Positions 1 through 12,213 of a DNA stretch of 64,000 nucleotides are shown here, piece by piece. The DNA is from Neolentinus lepideus HHB14362 ss-1. Its lineage: Eukaryota; Basidiomycota; Agaricomycetes; Gloeophyllales; Gloeophyllaceae. Each line of letters begins with the position of its first letter. Within the stretch, counting starts at the first letter, position 1. The DNA lies in the NCBI GenBank assembly GCA_001632425.1, contig KV425597.1, positions 70,443 to 134,442 of the forward strand, given 5' to 3'. The position numbers and the translations under genes are program-made. The notes beneath the pieces are model-generated. The model saw only the letters and a list, made by a program, of their open reading frames with translations, did no database searches and was not told the DNA's origin.

Positions 1-2250
1 GATCAATGATAAGATCTCGTGGGCAATCACTTCAGGGTCGCTGGGACGATAATCCAGCGCTCAGTTCTAGGTACAGACTCGGGACCTTACGCAGAAGCAA
101 TTAGTTTGTGGAGCCCGGGGTGCCGGTTGTGCATCACGCAAGATCACACAAAGACCGCACAGTTCGGTATCATGGGAAGCTCTTAAACCTCTGCTAGAGG
201 GTCTTGGAATATACGACAAACCGCACGTATTATTGGCTGTTTGGTACTACACCCCAACTTAGCCCATTCACACCGATCACATATTGAAGGCGATGCCAGC
301 GATCTCGGAGATATCGAGTCTCTTAGAGACTTTGACGTCCTCGATAGACGTATTCAAAGCAGAGCTAGCAAGGCAGCAGTTGTCAGAACCTTCCCTCTCT
401 GCGTCACAACCGCATCCAATTGATGACCCGACATACGTGCCTCCACCTCTCATGTATGAGGCCCGCAGACTGGCTGTCAGCAGTTTGGTGAGTAGCTCAT
501 TGTTCCTTCGTCTCGCCTCGGTGCTCATTTCTTTTCTCAAGAACCAATTGAGACTGCTCTTGGAGAGTCCGCTAGAGGCTGCCATCAACATCTCTATGGC
601 ATCTGGAGAAATACAGGGTCTACGCCTAGCTGCCGAGATCGAATTGCCTGAGATATTGGATGCTGCAACCGATCCGGAAGAGGGAGAGGACATCAGAGTA
701 ATCGCTGAAAGGACGAAGACAGACCAGCGAAAATTAGGTGAGGTTGAGCTGCGAGGGAGCAATAGCTCTTGCTGATGTGCCTGTTCCAGAGGGCATCTTG
801 CGCCACGTCGTTAAAAAGGGATGGTTCCGTGAAACAAAGCCAGGATATTTTGCCAATAATCGCCGAAGTAGTACCTTACGCAAGGGTCGACATGGAAGCT
901 ACCTCATCAAGAACTTGTAAGATCTCTGCCTCGGCTCTGGCGGCGTGCTTATCTGACAGACTTCCAGTAACGACTACGTCTTTAACGTCCATGGCAAGCT
1001 GCCGGAGCTCATGACGCATCCAGACGAATCATTCCGAATGGCCAGAGATCCTACACATACCGCATGGAATATCTACGCTAACACGGGTCTGCCTTTCTTT
1101 GGCCCTAATGGCTGGACCGAGAAAAATCCCATTGAAGCTCAGAAATTTGCATCCGCGTAAGATCCAAATATAACATGTCCTACACCTTTCTCATGCAGAC
1201 GGTTCAGAATGGGTAGCTTAGGAGTCGCTTCCGATAGCGGCGTGGTGTATGACTTCCCTTGGGTAGAGCTTCTTAAAGACAAGGACGCGATTATTGATCT
1301 TGGAGGAGGACAGGGAACATTGAGCTGTTCTTTAGCTGCTGCGTGGGTAGATTTAGCAACAATTGCAAAATGCTTGACTCATTCGTCATGCCGCGCCTTG
1401 ATAGGTATCCGGAGATCAAAAGCTTCGTGATACAAGACTTACCAGGCCTTCGAGAATCCGCTGAGAAGTTTATTGCATTTAAAGGTGTCTCAGACAGAGT
1501 AAAATTCGAGGAACAGGATTTCTTCGAGCCTAACCGGCGCAAGGGAACCGGCAACTACGTTTTTATCCTGCAGAAAGGTTCGCGCTTTGGCTCATGTATT
1601 GTCTCGTCTTACATCTTTTCTATGACAGTTCTTCACGACTGGTCGGACGAGGAGGGTGCTAAGATTCTTCGACAGATTCGAGACTGTCTTTTCAACAGTA
1701 AGGTACGGGTGCCACTGCTGTCTCATACGGTGACGATTGTAGTGACTACGAATCGTAATCGCAGAGCACACTCATCATAATCGACCCACTCCTTTCTCCT
1801 GCTATATTCACTGCGAAAGCTCCGAGCGCGAAGGATTCTCTGTCCGCACTCAAGGGCAAGAGCCACTATCAGCCTGTCCCGCCGCCTCCCTTCATCCCCC
1901 AGGACTTCGGAGACAATTGGTTGATTGCCCACTCAGTAAATATAAGCCTGATCGCGATGTTCAACTGTGAGTATCCACGAATGTCTCTCTGCTGCCCAAC
2001 CATTCATCAGGTATTACTGCGCCACCCAGCCTTCGAGCATACATATTTCAGCATGTCACATATCGTAGAACTCGCGGGTATGAAAATCAAGAAAGTGAAT
2101 GCTACAAGGTAAAACACGGAATTTCTCTGTATTGAGGGTTGCTGATACCTTGTAGGGGCTATGTTCAAGTCACCGAAATCGAGATCAGTTGAAAGTAGGA
2201 AATCAATGAGGAAGATGCGACGATTCAGACCTTTCCACTCCGTCTCCCAG
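1..2250 (+). repeat. Tandem duplication unit A (O-methyltransferase copy 1 and flanks)
   Basis: The upstream bases 1-292, the gene, its introns and about 60 bases past the stop match unit B almost base for base. The left edge lies outside the window, so the array may continue leftwards. Similarity to unit B stops near 2250, where the downstream flank changes completely. Confidence 0.8.
293..2192 (+). CDS. SAM-dependent O-methyltransferase, copy 1 (class II, COMT type)
   Basis: Predicted 471-residue cytosolic enzyme that would move a methyl group from S-adenosylmethionine to a hydroxyl of a small molecule. Ten exons: 293-487, 542-737, 790-916, 968-1156, 1199-1342, 1405-1577, 1629-1702, 1765-1966, 2030-2108, 2156-2192. 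An N-terminal helical dimerisation-like part is followed by the SAM motif DLGGGQG (residues 269-275), YPEIKSFVIQDLPG, and the catalytic-base segment LHDWSDEE with His344 and the acidic pair that helps it in this family. The first ATG (293) is chosen because it aligns with the starts of copies 2 and 3. Fungal relatives include sterigmatocystin-type O-methyltransferases, but the substrate cannot be read from sequence. All splice phases agree; no break is seen. It is nearly identical to copy 2, introns included. Confidence 0.85.
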
Positions 2251-3241
2251 TATTGCCTCGACAAACTAGCACTTAATTCATTTTTATAGGACTGCAGAAT
2301 GTGCTTTTCCAGGGTCCAGGAAATTTCGTACCTTCAGTCATCAGTATTGTGCTGGTTCGCGACTAGTTGACAGTTGATGGAACCGTCAACTGCGCAACCG
2401 GTTTGGACAACTTTTCGGTTACCAAACTCTGGCGCTAGTTCTCGCTCGCTACAGGATGCAGTAGAGTAATGTAATGCCCTTTACTGGGGCATCAACAGAA
2501 ATTAACTTAACTGAGGTATATGTAAATGCTTGTATGATCACTTCACCGTTTGTTCGAGCAACCGTGAGACTCGCTGTGCAGTGGCTGAAGGGTCATTGGG
2601 CTTATCGGGCTCTGATTGGTTGGCGTGTTTGTGAACAGCGCCAGTGCAGGGCAGCGGCCCTCTTCTTCTAGTTTAGACTTGTGGCAAGAATTGACGGAAA
2701 ACCATAGTCAACTAGTTCTACAGTTGACGTGTAAACCGAACCTCACCACTAGACACGCTTTTGACGCTCGAACTTCAATGGTATGTCGCTTCTGCCGGTC
2801 ACGGTTGCTGATCATGATGTTCCTCAGACTGTAATTCGTCCGTAAGGGGGTTGGTACAGACCACTCGTCATCATGCTGATTTGGCATTTTTATGATGGAC
2901 ACGTCCGGAAGCTAAGGCCTTCCGCACCGCAAACGATGACCGATAAGATCCCGTGGGCAGTTACTTTGGGGTCGCTGGGAAGAGATATCTATACATCTTG
3001 CACAATGACACGCAGATACTTATAGCGCTCAGTCCCAGGAACAGATTCAGAGGCCTTATGGCAAAGCATTTGGTTCGTGGAGCCCAGGGGACCGGTTGCG
3101 CGTTATGCAAGATCGCACAAAGTCCGCCACCATTAGTATCATAAGAAGCTCTCAAACCTCTACTGAGGATCCTGGAATGTGCAACTAACCTTCGCTGTCT
3201 GCTACTACAGCCCAACTAAGCCTATCCACATTCCGAAGACG
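2193..3241. other. Intergenic, between O-methyltransferase copies 1 and 2
   Basis: No gene is seen. From about 2740 the sequence resembles the region starting near 5945 upstream of copy 3, and from about 2935 it resembles bases 1-292 upstream of copy 1. The 500 bases after 2250 have no counterpart in the other units and may be an insertion or the end of an older unit. Confidence 0.6.
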
Positions 3242-5475
3242 ATGTCCGAAGCGATCTCGGAAATATCTAGTCTCTTAGAGACTTTGACGTCCTCGATAGA
3301 CGTATTCAAGTCAGAGCTAGCAAGGCAACAATTCTCGGAACCTTCCCTCTCTGCGTCACAACCGCATCCAATTGATGACCCGACATACGTGCCTCCACCT
3401 CTCATGTATGAGGCCCGCAGACTGGCTGTCAGCAGTTTGGTGAGTAGCTCATTGTTCCTTCGTCCCGCCTCGGTGCTCATTTCTTTCCTCAAGAACCAAT
3501 TGAGACTGCTCTTGGAGAGTCCGCTAGAGGCTGCCATCAACATCTCTATGGCATCTGGCGAAATACAGGGTCTACGGCTCGCTGCCGAGATCGAATTGCC
3601 TGAGATATTGGATGCTGCAACCGATCCGGAAGAGGGAGAGGATATCAGAGTAATCGCTGAAAGGACGAAGACAGACCAGCGAAAATTAGGTGAGGTTGAG
3701 CAGCTAGGGAGCAATAGCTCTTGCTGATGTGCCTGTTCCAGAGGGCATCTTGCGCCACGTCGTTAAAAAGGGATGGTTCCGTGAAACAAAGCCAGGATAT
3801 TTTGCCAACAATCGTCGAAGTAACACTTTACGCAAAGGTCGACCTGGAAGCTACCTCATCAAGATCTCGTAAGATCTCTCGTCCTCGGTTCTAGCGGCAT
3901 GTTTATCTGACAGACTTCCAGTAACGACTACGTCTTCAACGTCCATGGCAAGCTGCCGGAGCTCATGACGCATCCAGACGAATCATTCCGAATGGCCAGA
4001 GATCCTACACATACCGCATGGAACATCTTTGCCAACACGGATCTGCCTTTCTTTGGAGCCAACGGCTGGACCGAGAAAAATCCCACCGAAGCTCAGAAAT
4101 TTGCACTTGCGTAAGATCCACGTATTAACATGCCCTACACCTTTCTCATATAGACGATTCAGAATGGGTAGCTTAGGAGTCGCTTCCGATAGCGGCGTGG
4201 TGTATGACTTCCCTTGGGTAGAGCTTCTTAAAGACAAGGATGCGATTATTGATCTCGGAGGAGGACAGGGCACGTTGAGCTGTTCTTTAGCTACTGCGTG
4301 GGTTGATTTAGCGACAATTCCAGAATAGTTGACTCATTCGTCATGCCATGTCTCGATAGGTATCCGGAGATCAAGAGCTTCGTGGTGCAAGATCTACCTG
4401 GCCTTCGAGAATCCGCTGAGAAGTTTATTACATCCAAAAGTGTCTCAGACAGGGTGAAATTTGAGGAACAGAATTTCTTCGAGCCTAACCGTCGCAGGGG
4501 AACTGGCAATTATGTTTTCATCTTACAGAGAGGTTTGTGTTCTGGTCTTTGCAACGTCTCACTTCACAAATTTTTATATGATAGTTCTTCACGACTGGTC
4601 GGTTGAGGATGGTACTAAGATCCTCAGACAGCTTCGAGACTGCCTCGTCGACAGTAAGGTATGGGCTGCCACCGTTGTTGCATGCGAGAATTGACTATGA
4701 ATCGTCATTCCAGAGCACACTCATCATAATCGACCCACTCCTCTCTCCTGCTATATTCACTTCGAAAGCTCCGAGCGCGAAGGATTCTCTGTCCGCACTC
4801 AAGGGCAAGCGCCACTATCAGCCTGTCCCGCCGCCTCCCTTCATCCCCCAGGACTTCGGAGACAACTGGCTAACTGCTCACTCAGTAAATATAAGCCTGA
4901 TCGCGATGTTAAACTGTGAGTATCTCTGAACGCCTCTCTGCTGCCCAACCATTCATCAGGTATTACTGCGCCACCCAGCCTTCGAGCATACGTACTTCAG
5001 CATGTCACACATGGTAGAACTCGCTGGTATGAAAATCAAGAAAGTGAATGCTACAAGGTAAAACACGGAACTTCTCTGTATTGAGGGTTGCTGATACCTT
5101 GTAGGGGCTATGTTCAAGTCACCGAAATCGAGATTAGTTGAAGGAAATCGACGAGGAAGATGCGACGATCCGGAACTTTCCAATTCCTTTCGAACGACAC
5201 GTCTCTATTTTCACTCGAGTTCGAGCGGTCGTTCAGTCCCGCGTTAGCACAGGTAACTTATACAAACCCAACGTAAACGACATATACCCTGGTTCACGCT
5301 TTGAAAGCTTCAACTGTTTCTTATGCGTGACTGGTGTAGTGATACTATTATTGATGCCCGTCTCTGACAGGCACTCGAGATTTCACTCTTGTACGCCCTG
5401 TGACCAAGATGTACGTGTAAACATTTCAGTTCGGTGTACACTTCATACTACACGAGTATTGTAGGAATAAATGTT
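2740..5475 (+). repeat. Tandem duplication unit B (copy 2 and flanks)
   Basis: Upstream flank is shared with units A and C, the gene with unit A at near identity, and the downstream flank (about 5200-5475) with unit C (about 9000-9320), including a shared ending around an AATAAAT-type signal. The mosaic of shared flanks points to at least two duplication steps. Confidence 0.75.
3242..5141 (+). CDS. SAM-dependent O-methyltransferase, copy 2
   Basis: Same ten-exon structure as copy 1, with first exon 3242-3439 and second exon starting at 3494; predicted protein is one residue longer at the start (begins MSEAISEISS against MPAISEISS). The SAM motif reads DLGGGQGTLS, and the catalytic segment reads LHDWSVEDGTK, so the Ser-Asp of copy 1 (SDEE) has become Ser-Val here; that could weaken or change activity, although the catalytic His and following acidic residues remain. 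An in-frame TAG near 4326 falls inside the fifth intron (donor GTGGGT after GCTACTGC) and is removed by splicing. Introns and exons are both almost identical to copy 1, which suggests recent duplication or gene conversion. No frameshift is seen. Confidence 0.83.
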
Positions 5476-7077
5476 ATCAGACGGAGACTGTCCCATGGAT
5501 CTTTAGACTCGAGAAACATCGGCGTGTCTGCGCACGATCCGCCTACTTTGTCTTACAGAGGACTAATGGGGTTGGTTGGTGATTGGAAGACACTAATATG
5601 AACAAATGTATCTGCGAACTGCTGTGCGATGTACATGCGAGCCTAAGATTGCTTAGGACTTCTATAAGCGACACTTTTAAGTTTTGACCGATCCCAGGAT
5701 CCGTGCCTTGTTTGAAGAAGAACTAGATGATAGATGGATGATGAAGTGGAGGTAGCAGATGCAGGAGATATGATGGATACATTGACTGGTGTAGAAAGTA
5801 CATGGACGAACGGACAAAGTCGCCACAGCGACTGCCCGAAACGGTGAGGAGATGGTACGTATATAGTATGTGCACCGAAGTCGTCGGAGGGAGGTTCACT
5901 ACAATTATGTGAAATTGTGAACAGTCCATTTTCTGGTACAGCGAAGTTTCATACCTACGCTTTCGTCGCTCGAACTTCATTAGGGTAATTAATCACTTCC
6001 GCTGGCCGTTGTTGGATGGATACTAATCATGATGGAACACTTTCCTCTCAGACAATTTGGTAAGGACACCAAAGGAGTTGGCGTATCGTCCACGACTCAA
6101 TTAACCTACATCGTGTCAATCCGGAACCTTCACCTTGGATTCATTGACTCGTGGCCTTGCCGACGGCCGTGGGCAGTGACTTCATAATCGCTGAGACGAT
6201 ATATCAGCGGCTATTACGCACTTGGATCGTAAGTCTGTGTCATCATGCGCAACGGCTCTCCTAGACAACATATACCAAATGCTTCCAGTCCATGTTATTC
6301 GCTATCACAAGAAGCTCTTGCAATCTGTCGGACGGTCTTGCAATCTGCAACTAATCGCAAGCATTATTCACTGCTATAAACAAATCGATTCGCTGAGAAG
6401 GATGACAACATTACAACATTTCGGAAGAATGCAACATGTTGGTTACAAACCCTAGCATGCCTAGGATACACACCACGTAAGCCTGCACATCATCAGTCTA
6501 CACTGAGCATGAATGACTGTCAAGAATGAGTTACCAGCCATGCATATCATTTCTGCGATCATCTCACCAAATTAAGGTCGCTAAGGGTGAGGTTGCGCCT
6601 CTGACTTCCACTGTCTGCTCCTCCTCCGCTTTTGCAAGGTTTCTACCCCGGGCACGGCTTTATGCCATGTTCAAGCGATATACCGTAGGACGGGGCTCTT
6701 TGCTTCGATCTTCTCTCTTATCTTTATGACAGAGGACTGCGTAATAACTTCCCCATGGTGGAGACAATATTCCGACATCTTGAGTGAGTGCATTCGCTTC
6801 CGCGTCGATCAGTCCAGTCACAGGTTTAGTCTACTAGAGAATTACGACTGCCAAACGGTATTGGACGCGGTCTAGAAACCGAAAGAAAGCCCAGAAATAG
6901 GATAGAATTCTCATCGTAATCCGTCAACGAATTTGTCGACCCCACCCAATGCGGACAATACTTTATCGTTCGCTTTAGTTGACAGTTTTCTCAAGGAGAC
7001 CTCACTGAATCTGTATAAATACGTAGTGTCGTCAAGTCTCCCTACCAGCCCCACTGCTCGATTACATTTCGAAAGCC
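5142..7077. other. Intergenic, between O-methyltransferase copies 2 and 3
   Basis: Contains the downstream flank shared with unit C up to about 5475 and, from about 5945 to 6210, the upstream flank shared with unit B. The bases from about 6210 to 7000 are not found upstream of copies 1 or 2 and look like extra sequence in this unit. No gene is recognised. Confidence 0.55.
7014..7021 (+). promoter_or_regulatory. TATA box of O-methyltransferase copy 3
   Basis: TATAAATA lies 57 bases before the ATG at 7078. Copies 1 and 2 have no equally good box at this place, so the promoters may differ. Confidence 0.5.
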
Positions 7078-8982
7078 ATGCCAACGATCTCGGAAATATC
7101 TAGTCTGTTGGAGACTTTAACGTCTTCCATAGACGTATTCAAAGCCGAGCTAACCAGGCAGCAATTACCTGAACCATCCCTCTCTACATCTCTACCGCAT
7201 GCGATCGATGACCCCGCTTATGTGTCTTCACCTCTTCTGTATGAGGCACGTAGACTAGCGATCAGCAGTTTGGCGAGTACCTCCGTTATCCTCTGCCTGG
7301 GTTCTGTACTCATTTGTCTCTTCAAGAATCAATTGAGGCTACTATTGGAGAGTCCTTTAGAGGCAGTCATTAACACTTCTTCGGGATCCCTGGAAATACA
7401 AGGTCTACGCCTGACTACCGAGATCGGCTTACCAGAGATATTGGATGCCGCAGCAGATCCGGAGGAGGGAGAGAACATCAGAGTAATCGCCGAAAGGACG
7501 AAGACAGATGAGGGAAAGCTAGGTGAGGTCGGGCAGTTGGACAGGAGTAGCTTTTGCTGATATTTGCATTGTCTCTGGTCCAGAGGGGATCTTGCGTTAC
7601 GTCGTTAAAAGGGGATGGTTCCGTGAAACAAAGCCAGGATATTTTTCCAATAATCGTCGGAGTTGCACCTTACATAACGGTCGACATGGATATCACCTCA
7701 TCAAGAACTTGTAAGATCTCGCTCTCGGCCCTAGCGGCATGATTACCTGACAGAGCTCCAGTATCGACTACGCCTATGGCGTCCATGGCAAGTTGCCAGA
7801 GCTCATGACGCATCCGGACGAATCATTCCGGATGGCCAGAGATCCTACACATACCGCATGGAACATCTACGCCAATACCGATCTGCCTTTCTTTGGACCT
7901 AACGGTTGGCTTGAGAAATATCCCATTGAAGCTCAGAAGTTTGCACTTGGGTAAGGTCTATATATAATATGTCGTACATGTTCTTCATGCAGACGATTCA
8001 GGATGGGTTGCTTAGGAGTCGCTTCTAATGGTGGTGTAATCTATGACTTTCCGTGGGTAGAGTTTTGTAAAGGCAAGGACGCGATCATCGACGTCGGAGG
8101 AGGGCAGGGCTCTTTGAGTTGTGCTTTAGCTGCTGCGTGGGTCGATTCAGCAGCAGTTGCCAAACTATTGACGCATTCATCGCAATCCTGTCTCATTAGG
8201 TATCCAGAGATCAGACCCTTCGTGGTACAAGACTTACCAGGCGCTCGAGAATCCGCTCATAAGTTTATTACGTCTCAAGGTGTCTCAGACAGGGTGAAGT
8301 TCGAGGAGCAGAATTTCTTCGAGCCTAATCGGCGCAAGGGAACTGGCAACTACGTTTTCATCTTACAGAGAAGTTCGCGCTCTGATTTTTACAACGTTTC
8401 ATTTCACATATCTTCATATGACAGTTCTTCACGACTGGTCGATTGAGGAAGGTACCAAGATCCTCAGACGTATTCGAGACTGCCTCGTCGACAGTAAGGT
8501 ATGGGCTGCCACCGTTGTCGCATGTGACGATGATAATGACTATGGACCGTCATCGCAGAGCACGCTTGTCATAATTGACCCGCTCCTTTCTCCTGCTACA
8601 TTTACTGCGGAAGCTCCGAGCGCGAAGGATTCTCTGTCCGCTCTCAAGGGCAAGAGTCAGTATCAGCCTGTGCCATCACCTCCCTTCATCCCCCAGGACT
8701 TCGGAGACAACTGGCTGATTGCTCACGGAACCAACGCATCCCTGATTGCGCTGTACAACAGTAAGTATCGGGAGTCTCTCTGCTGCTCAAGCATTTATCA
8801 GGTATTGCTGCCCTCCTCAGCCTTCGAGCATACGTATTCCAGCATGACACACATGTTAGAACTCGTTGGTATGAAGATCAAGAGAGTGAATGCTACGAGG
8901 TAAAGAATAAACTTCTTTTGATCTGAGTTCGCTCATGCCTTGCAGGGGCTCCGTTCAAGTCATGGAAATCGAGATCAGTTGA
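7078..8982 (+). CDS. SAM-dependent O-methyltransferase, copy 3
   Basis: Third paralogue, about 470 residues with the same ten-exon plan. SAM motif DVGGGQGSLS; catalytic segment LHDWSIEEGTK. First intron is odd: copies 1 and 2 have the donor GTGAGT, while copy 3 reads GCGAGT at 7273, so it is either a GC-AG intron (7273-7326) or is retained; the 54 bases are open in frame and would add 18 hydrophobic residues. The stretch 8146-8203, intronic in copies 1 and 2, is also open here, but splicing from GC|GTGGGT to ATTAG gives the conserved join to YPEIRPFVVQDLPG. The ending is VQVMEIEIS. An intact gene is likely, with a possibly changed substrate or expression because its promoter and N-terminal region differ. 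Confidence 0.82.
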
Positions 8983-9566
8983 AGGGAAGAAGACGTGACA
9001 ATTACGACCTTTCTAATCTGGTCCCGATATCGCCTCGAACGGCGCCTCGAACTTTTGTTTCATCTCTTGCCGTATGTCTGTAATTTTAGTAGAGCTCTAC
9101 TCTGGTGGTGTCCAATCGAAGTCCCGTCTCAAAAGACTTATGTAAACCCTATGTAGACGATGTGTACTGCACTAGTCTACGCAGAATACGAAATCTTACC
9201 CGGCCAGTCTTTCATACTCCAGAATATGGCCGCACCTGTCCGGTAAGTAAAGGTGAACAAAATTCTTTTCGGCTAGATGTACACTATATACATGAACGAG
9301 TACTGTACGAATAAATATCAAGTGTGACCATTGTACAATGGATATCTAGATACATTGCGTGCTGATTCAAGATCGATCCATGCTATGAGTATTAATGCAA
9401 CATAATCTAATGCAAGATGCAGAGGGTATCGAGCTGTGTAACAAAGCGAACAAGTGTTGGTCGCGAAATCCAATAAACGATGTCCATCAAGGCAGAAAGG
9501 TCCATAATGCATGCCATATGCCTGATGCTTGTATGCATTACGCAAGAAACAATCCCACCCTCCATC
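8983..9566. other. Intergenic, convergent 3' ends
   Basis: Holds the 3' flank of unit C (to about 9320, with AATAAAT at 9310) and the end of the opposing F-box/WD40 gene. No gene is seen. Confidence 0.5.
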
Positions 9567-12213
9567 TCACACAAACAGCGCAGTGTCCACATCCTGACCG
9601 AAATCAAGGACGACAATTTTCTGGTCGTGGGACGTACTGTAGAAAACCACATCGTCAACAACTACCCTACAACATTAACACATACGAGAATACACACCTT
9701 ACGATTCTGCTCACGTCAAACTTCACATCGAAAATATGACTGACGTGGCTATTCCTGAACTCTCTAATCATCTTCCCCGTGTTCAAGTCCCACACCTTCA
9801 CGGTCCGGTCATAGCTCGCGCTGACTAGCCGCCCAGTGGGAGGGTCAAACGACAATGCGCGGACGAGCAAGTCGTGGCCGACAAGTGTCCGAAGGCACTC
9901 GCCCGTCGTCGCAGACCAGACTTTGATTTTACAATCGTTCGAGCCCGAGACAATGAGGTCGTCCTAGCAGTGGTATCGAATAAGCATTGTCATCACGTCG
10001 AGAGTCAAAGCTACGTACCTTAAATTCGATGCAAGCGAGACCCCGGTCGTGGCCCTCGAACGTCCGCAGCCGTTCCCCGCTAAGGATATCCCACAACATC
10101 ATCTTCCCGTCCCCACTCGCGCTCACCACCTTTCCCGCCTGCAGGCCTACGGCATTAACAGGCCCCTCATGCCCGCGGAATGTCGTATGCAAAGACAGTG
10201 TTTCTCGATTCCACACCCGGATCAGGGCATCTTTCGAACTTCAAGACACCGCCTCGACTTCAGCATCGCGAACCATGTACGTACCAGCAAAACCACTCAC
10301 CAGCTCACAATCCACTCCCCATCAATCCTCAAATCCAACACGCCACCCGTATGACCCCTCAACACTGCCTTGACCTCTGCCCTCACCTCGCCCGCCGTCA
10401 GCCCCGATGCAATACTCCCCCTCTTGCCCCCTCCACTCGAAGAATACAAGTCCCACACGCACACCGAGCAGTCACTACTCCCACTGACCATGAAGCCTTT
10501 CCTCAACCCGTCCTTATCCTCGGACTCGGGCCGCACGTCCCAGTCCTTGTCGAACTTGAGACAGAGCACACTGCCCGCGTGCCCTCTGAACGTCGCGAGC
10601 AGCCGTCCCGTGCGCAAGGACCAGACTTTAATGGACCGGTCTCGCGAACCTGTGATAATTCGGGACGAATCGAATTCTAGGCAATATACACTACGGACCG
10701 AACCAAATCAACATAACCTCAAGTCGCTTTAGAGGAAACGAAATGTACCTATCTGTATGCCCCGATATCCTCGTTACTCTCGGCTCTCCGCTCACCCACC
10801 TCTTCTCTAGCTCCAATCTTGCCTTATATAGGGGTCTCCAATCCAACGACAGCGGGGCCAAACTCCCTGGCGCCAACGTCATACTACCAAACGACGCGCT
10901 CGTAGAAATCGCGGGCTGTGGACTTAGTAGCGCCGTCACCCTCCTCCTGCCTCTACTCTCCACCGTGAATCGGCTCTCCCCGCCAAAACTCGGCGTCCTC
11001 GATATCCATCCTCCAACAATCGAAGGGGTGGAGTTCGAGACGAAACGCATACCGTCCCAGCCCCGTACCCACGCACGGTCCAGATCGATCTGCCAGCCGG
11101 CCTTCTGGTAGAACAGCTCCTTCCACACCCCGTTGTCCGCCGCTAGCGTGCGCCATCTTTTCGATACGCTTAAGCAGGCGAGGATGGAGGGCAGATCAAG
11201 GAACAGGAGGAGGTACAGCGCAATTTCTGGCGGAAGGCGCGAAAGGATGTCTAGTACGATGTTAGCGTTCAAAGTTAGGGGTAAAGATCATGATCCCGTG
11301 ACCGGTATCCTCATCGATACTTCTGATGGAAGAACTTCCAATGGTCACGCTCCCCAAATCATCAACAGAAATATGACACGATATGAAACCTCTTCCAGAG
11401 TCCGGTGATAAGGTATCGTATCGCTACGCCACTCTGGTATGGCAACCGCCTCGCCTCGATGTCCGATACCCAGCGAAAGCGACGTGATACGACTTGGAAC
11501 AAGCCCGCCAATGCACGGATCGATAAGATGAGGGCCTCACCTATACCAGTCACAGCTAGTGCATCTATGTAACATGCCTCGTCAATAAGTTCCCCCTCCT
11601 CACCATCCAGTGGCGGGAGTTCACTGTAGTCGAAGGTAGTGATAATATAGTTCGCTTTTGCTTTCCCCTTCTTCCCTGGCGAGCTTAGTGCATCCCATAA
11701 GCGCGGTAGGAGGCCCTTGGCAGACCGACAAGGCGATATCCTATCGAAACGGCTACGACTTGAGGGTGAGGGAAAGAAAGAACAGCTTTTGTCGTGACCA
11801 TACTCAAAGTAGTCGATCTGATGGTCATCCCCGTTTGCCTGCACCATGGACGTGGGTCGGCTGATCAGAGAGAAATCCATGGTCGGCACAGGCGATGACG
11901 GGCGAGTGACTGTGAGATTCCGGGGGACAGCAGAGAATGCGCCGTCAACCAAGACAACATCGCGTGCGTCTGCGCTTAGGCTGCGTCGGCTGTCCGGTGC
12001 GGCCATTGCATTGGGAAGATCTGAAGTGGTCAAGAAAGGAGAACCCAGGGCAGAGCCAAGTAGTCGCGTGAATCGAGGAGGCTCAGGCTCGTTGCCGGAC
12101 GAGGAGCTCGAGGCGTATGGCGACGACGCCGACGGCGGTAACGTGTGCCGCAGGGATTGTTTTGTTGGAAGACGCTGCTGCTGCGGTGACGAGGGCAGCG
12201 ACAAAGGAAGCAT
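9567..12213 (-). CDS. F-box/WD40 protein, SCF substrate receptor
   Basis: Predicted 706-residue protein in six exons (minus strand: 12213-11541, 11250-10749, 10690-10301, 10238-10019, 9963-9698, 9636-9567). Residues 1-220 are Ser/Pro-rich and disordered. Joining exon 1 to exon 2 completes an F-box from about residue 225 (DILSRLPPEIALYLLLFLDL, then CLSVSKRW). Seven WD40 repeats follow, each closing with a pattern such as SRDRSIKVW, SKDALIRVW, SNDCKIKVW or SYDRTVKVW; a 25-residue acidic insert splits one blade. F-box proteins of this plan bind Skp1 through the F-box and present phosphorylated targets to the SCF ubiquitin ligase (families of Cdc4, Met30, beta-TrCP); which of these it matches is not decided. 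The first intron is long (290 bases). The start is uncertain: an upstream ATG at 12287 could be joined by a 35-base intron. Confidence 0.85.

Larger units (their letters stand above)
5945..9320 (+). repeat. Tandem duplication unit C (copy 3 and flanks)
   Basis: The oldest or most diverged unit: the same gene plan and recognisable 5' and 3' flanks, but many substitutions in exons and introns and several hundred extra bases upstream of the gene. Confidence 0.7.

Noticed and set aside
3205..3714. Long minus-strand ORF opposite O-methyltransferase copy 2
   Set aside because: Antisense shadow: the plus strand carries the real exons, and the same shadow appears opposite copy 1.
4320..4330. Premature stop making copy 2 a pseudogene
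   Set aside because: The TAG lies in the fifth intron, which the conserved donor and acceptor remove.
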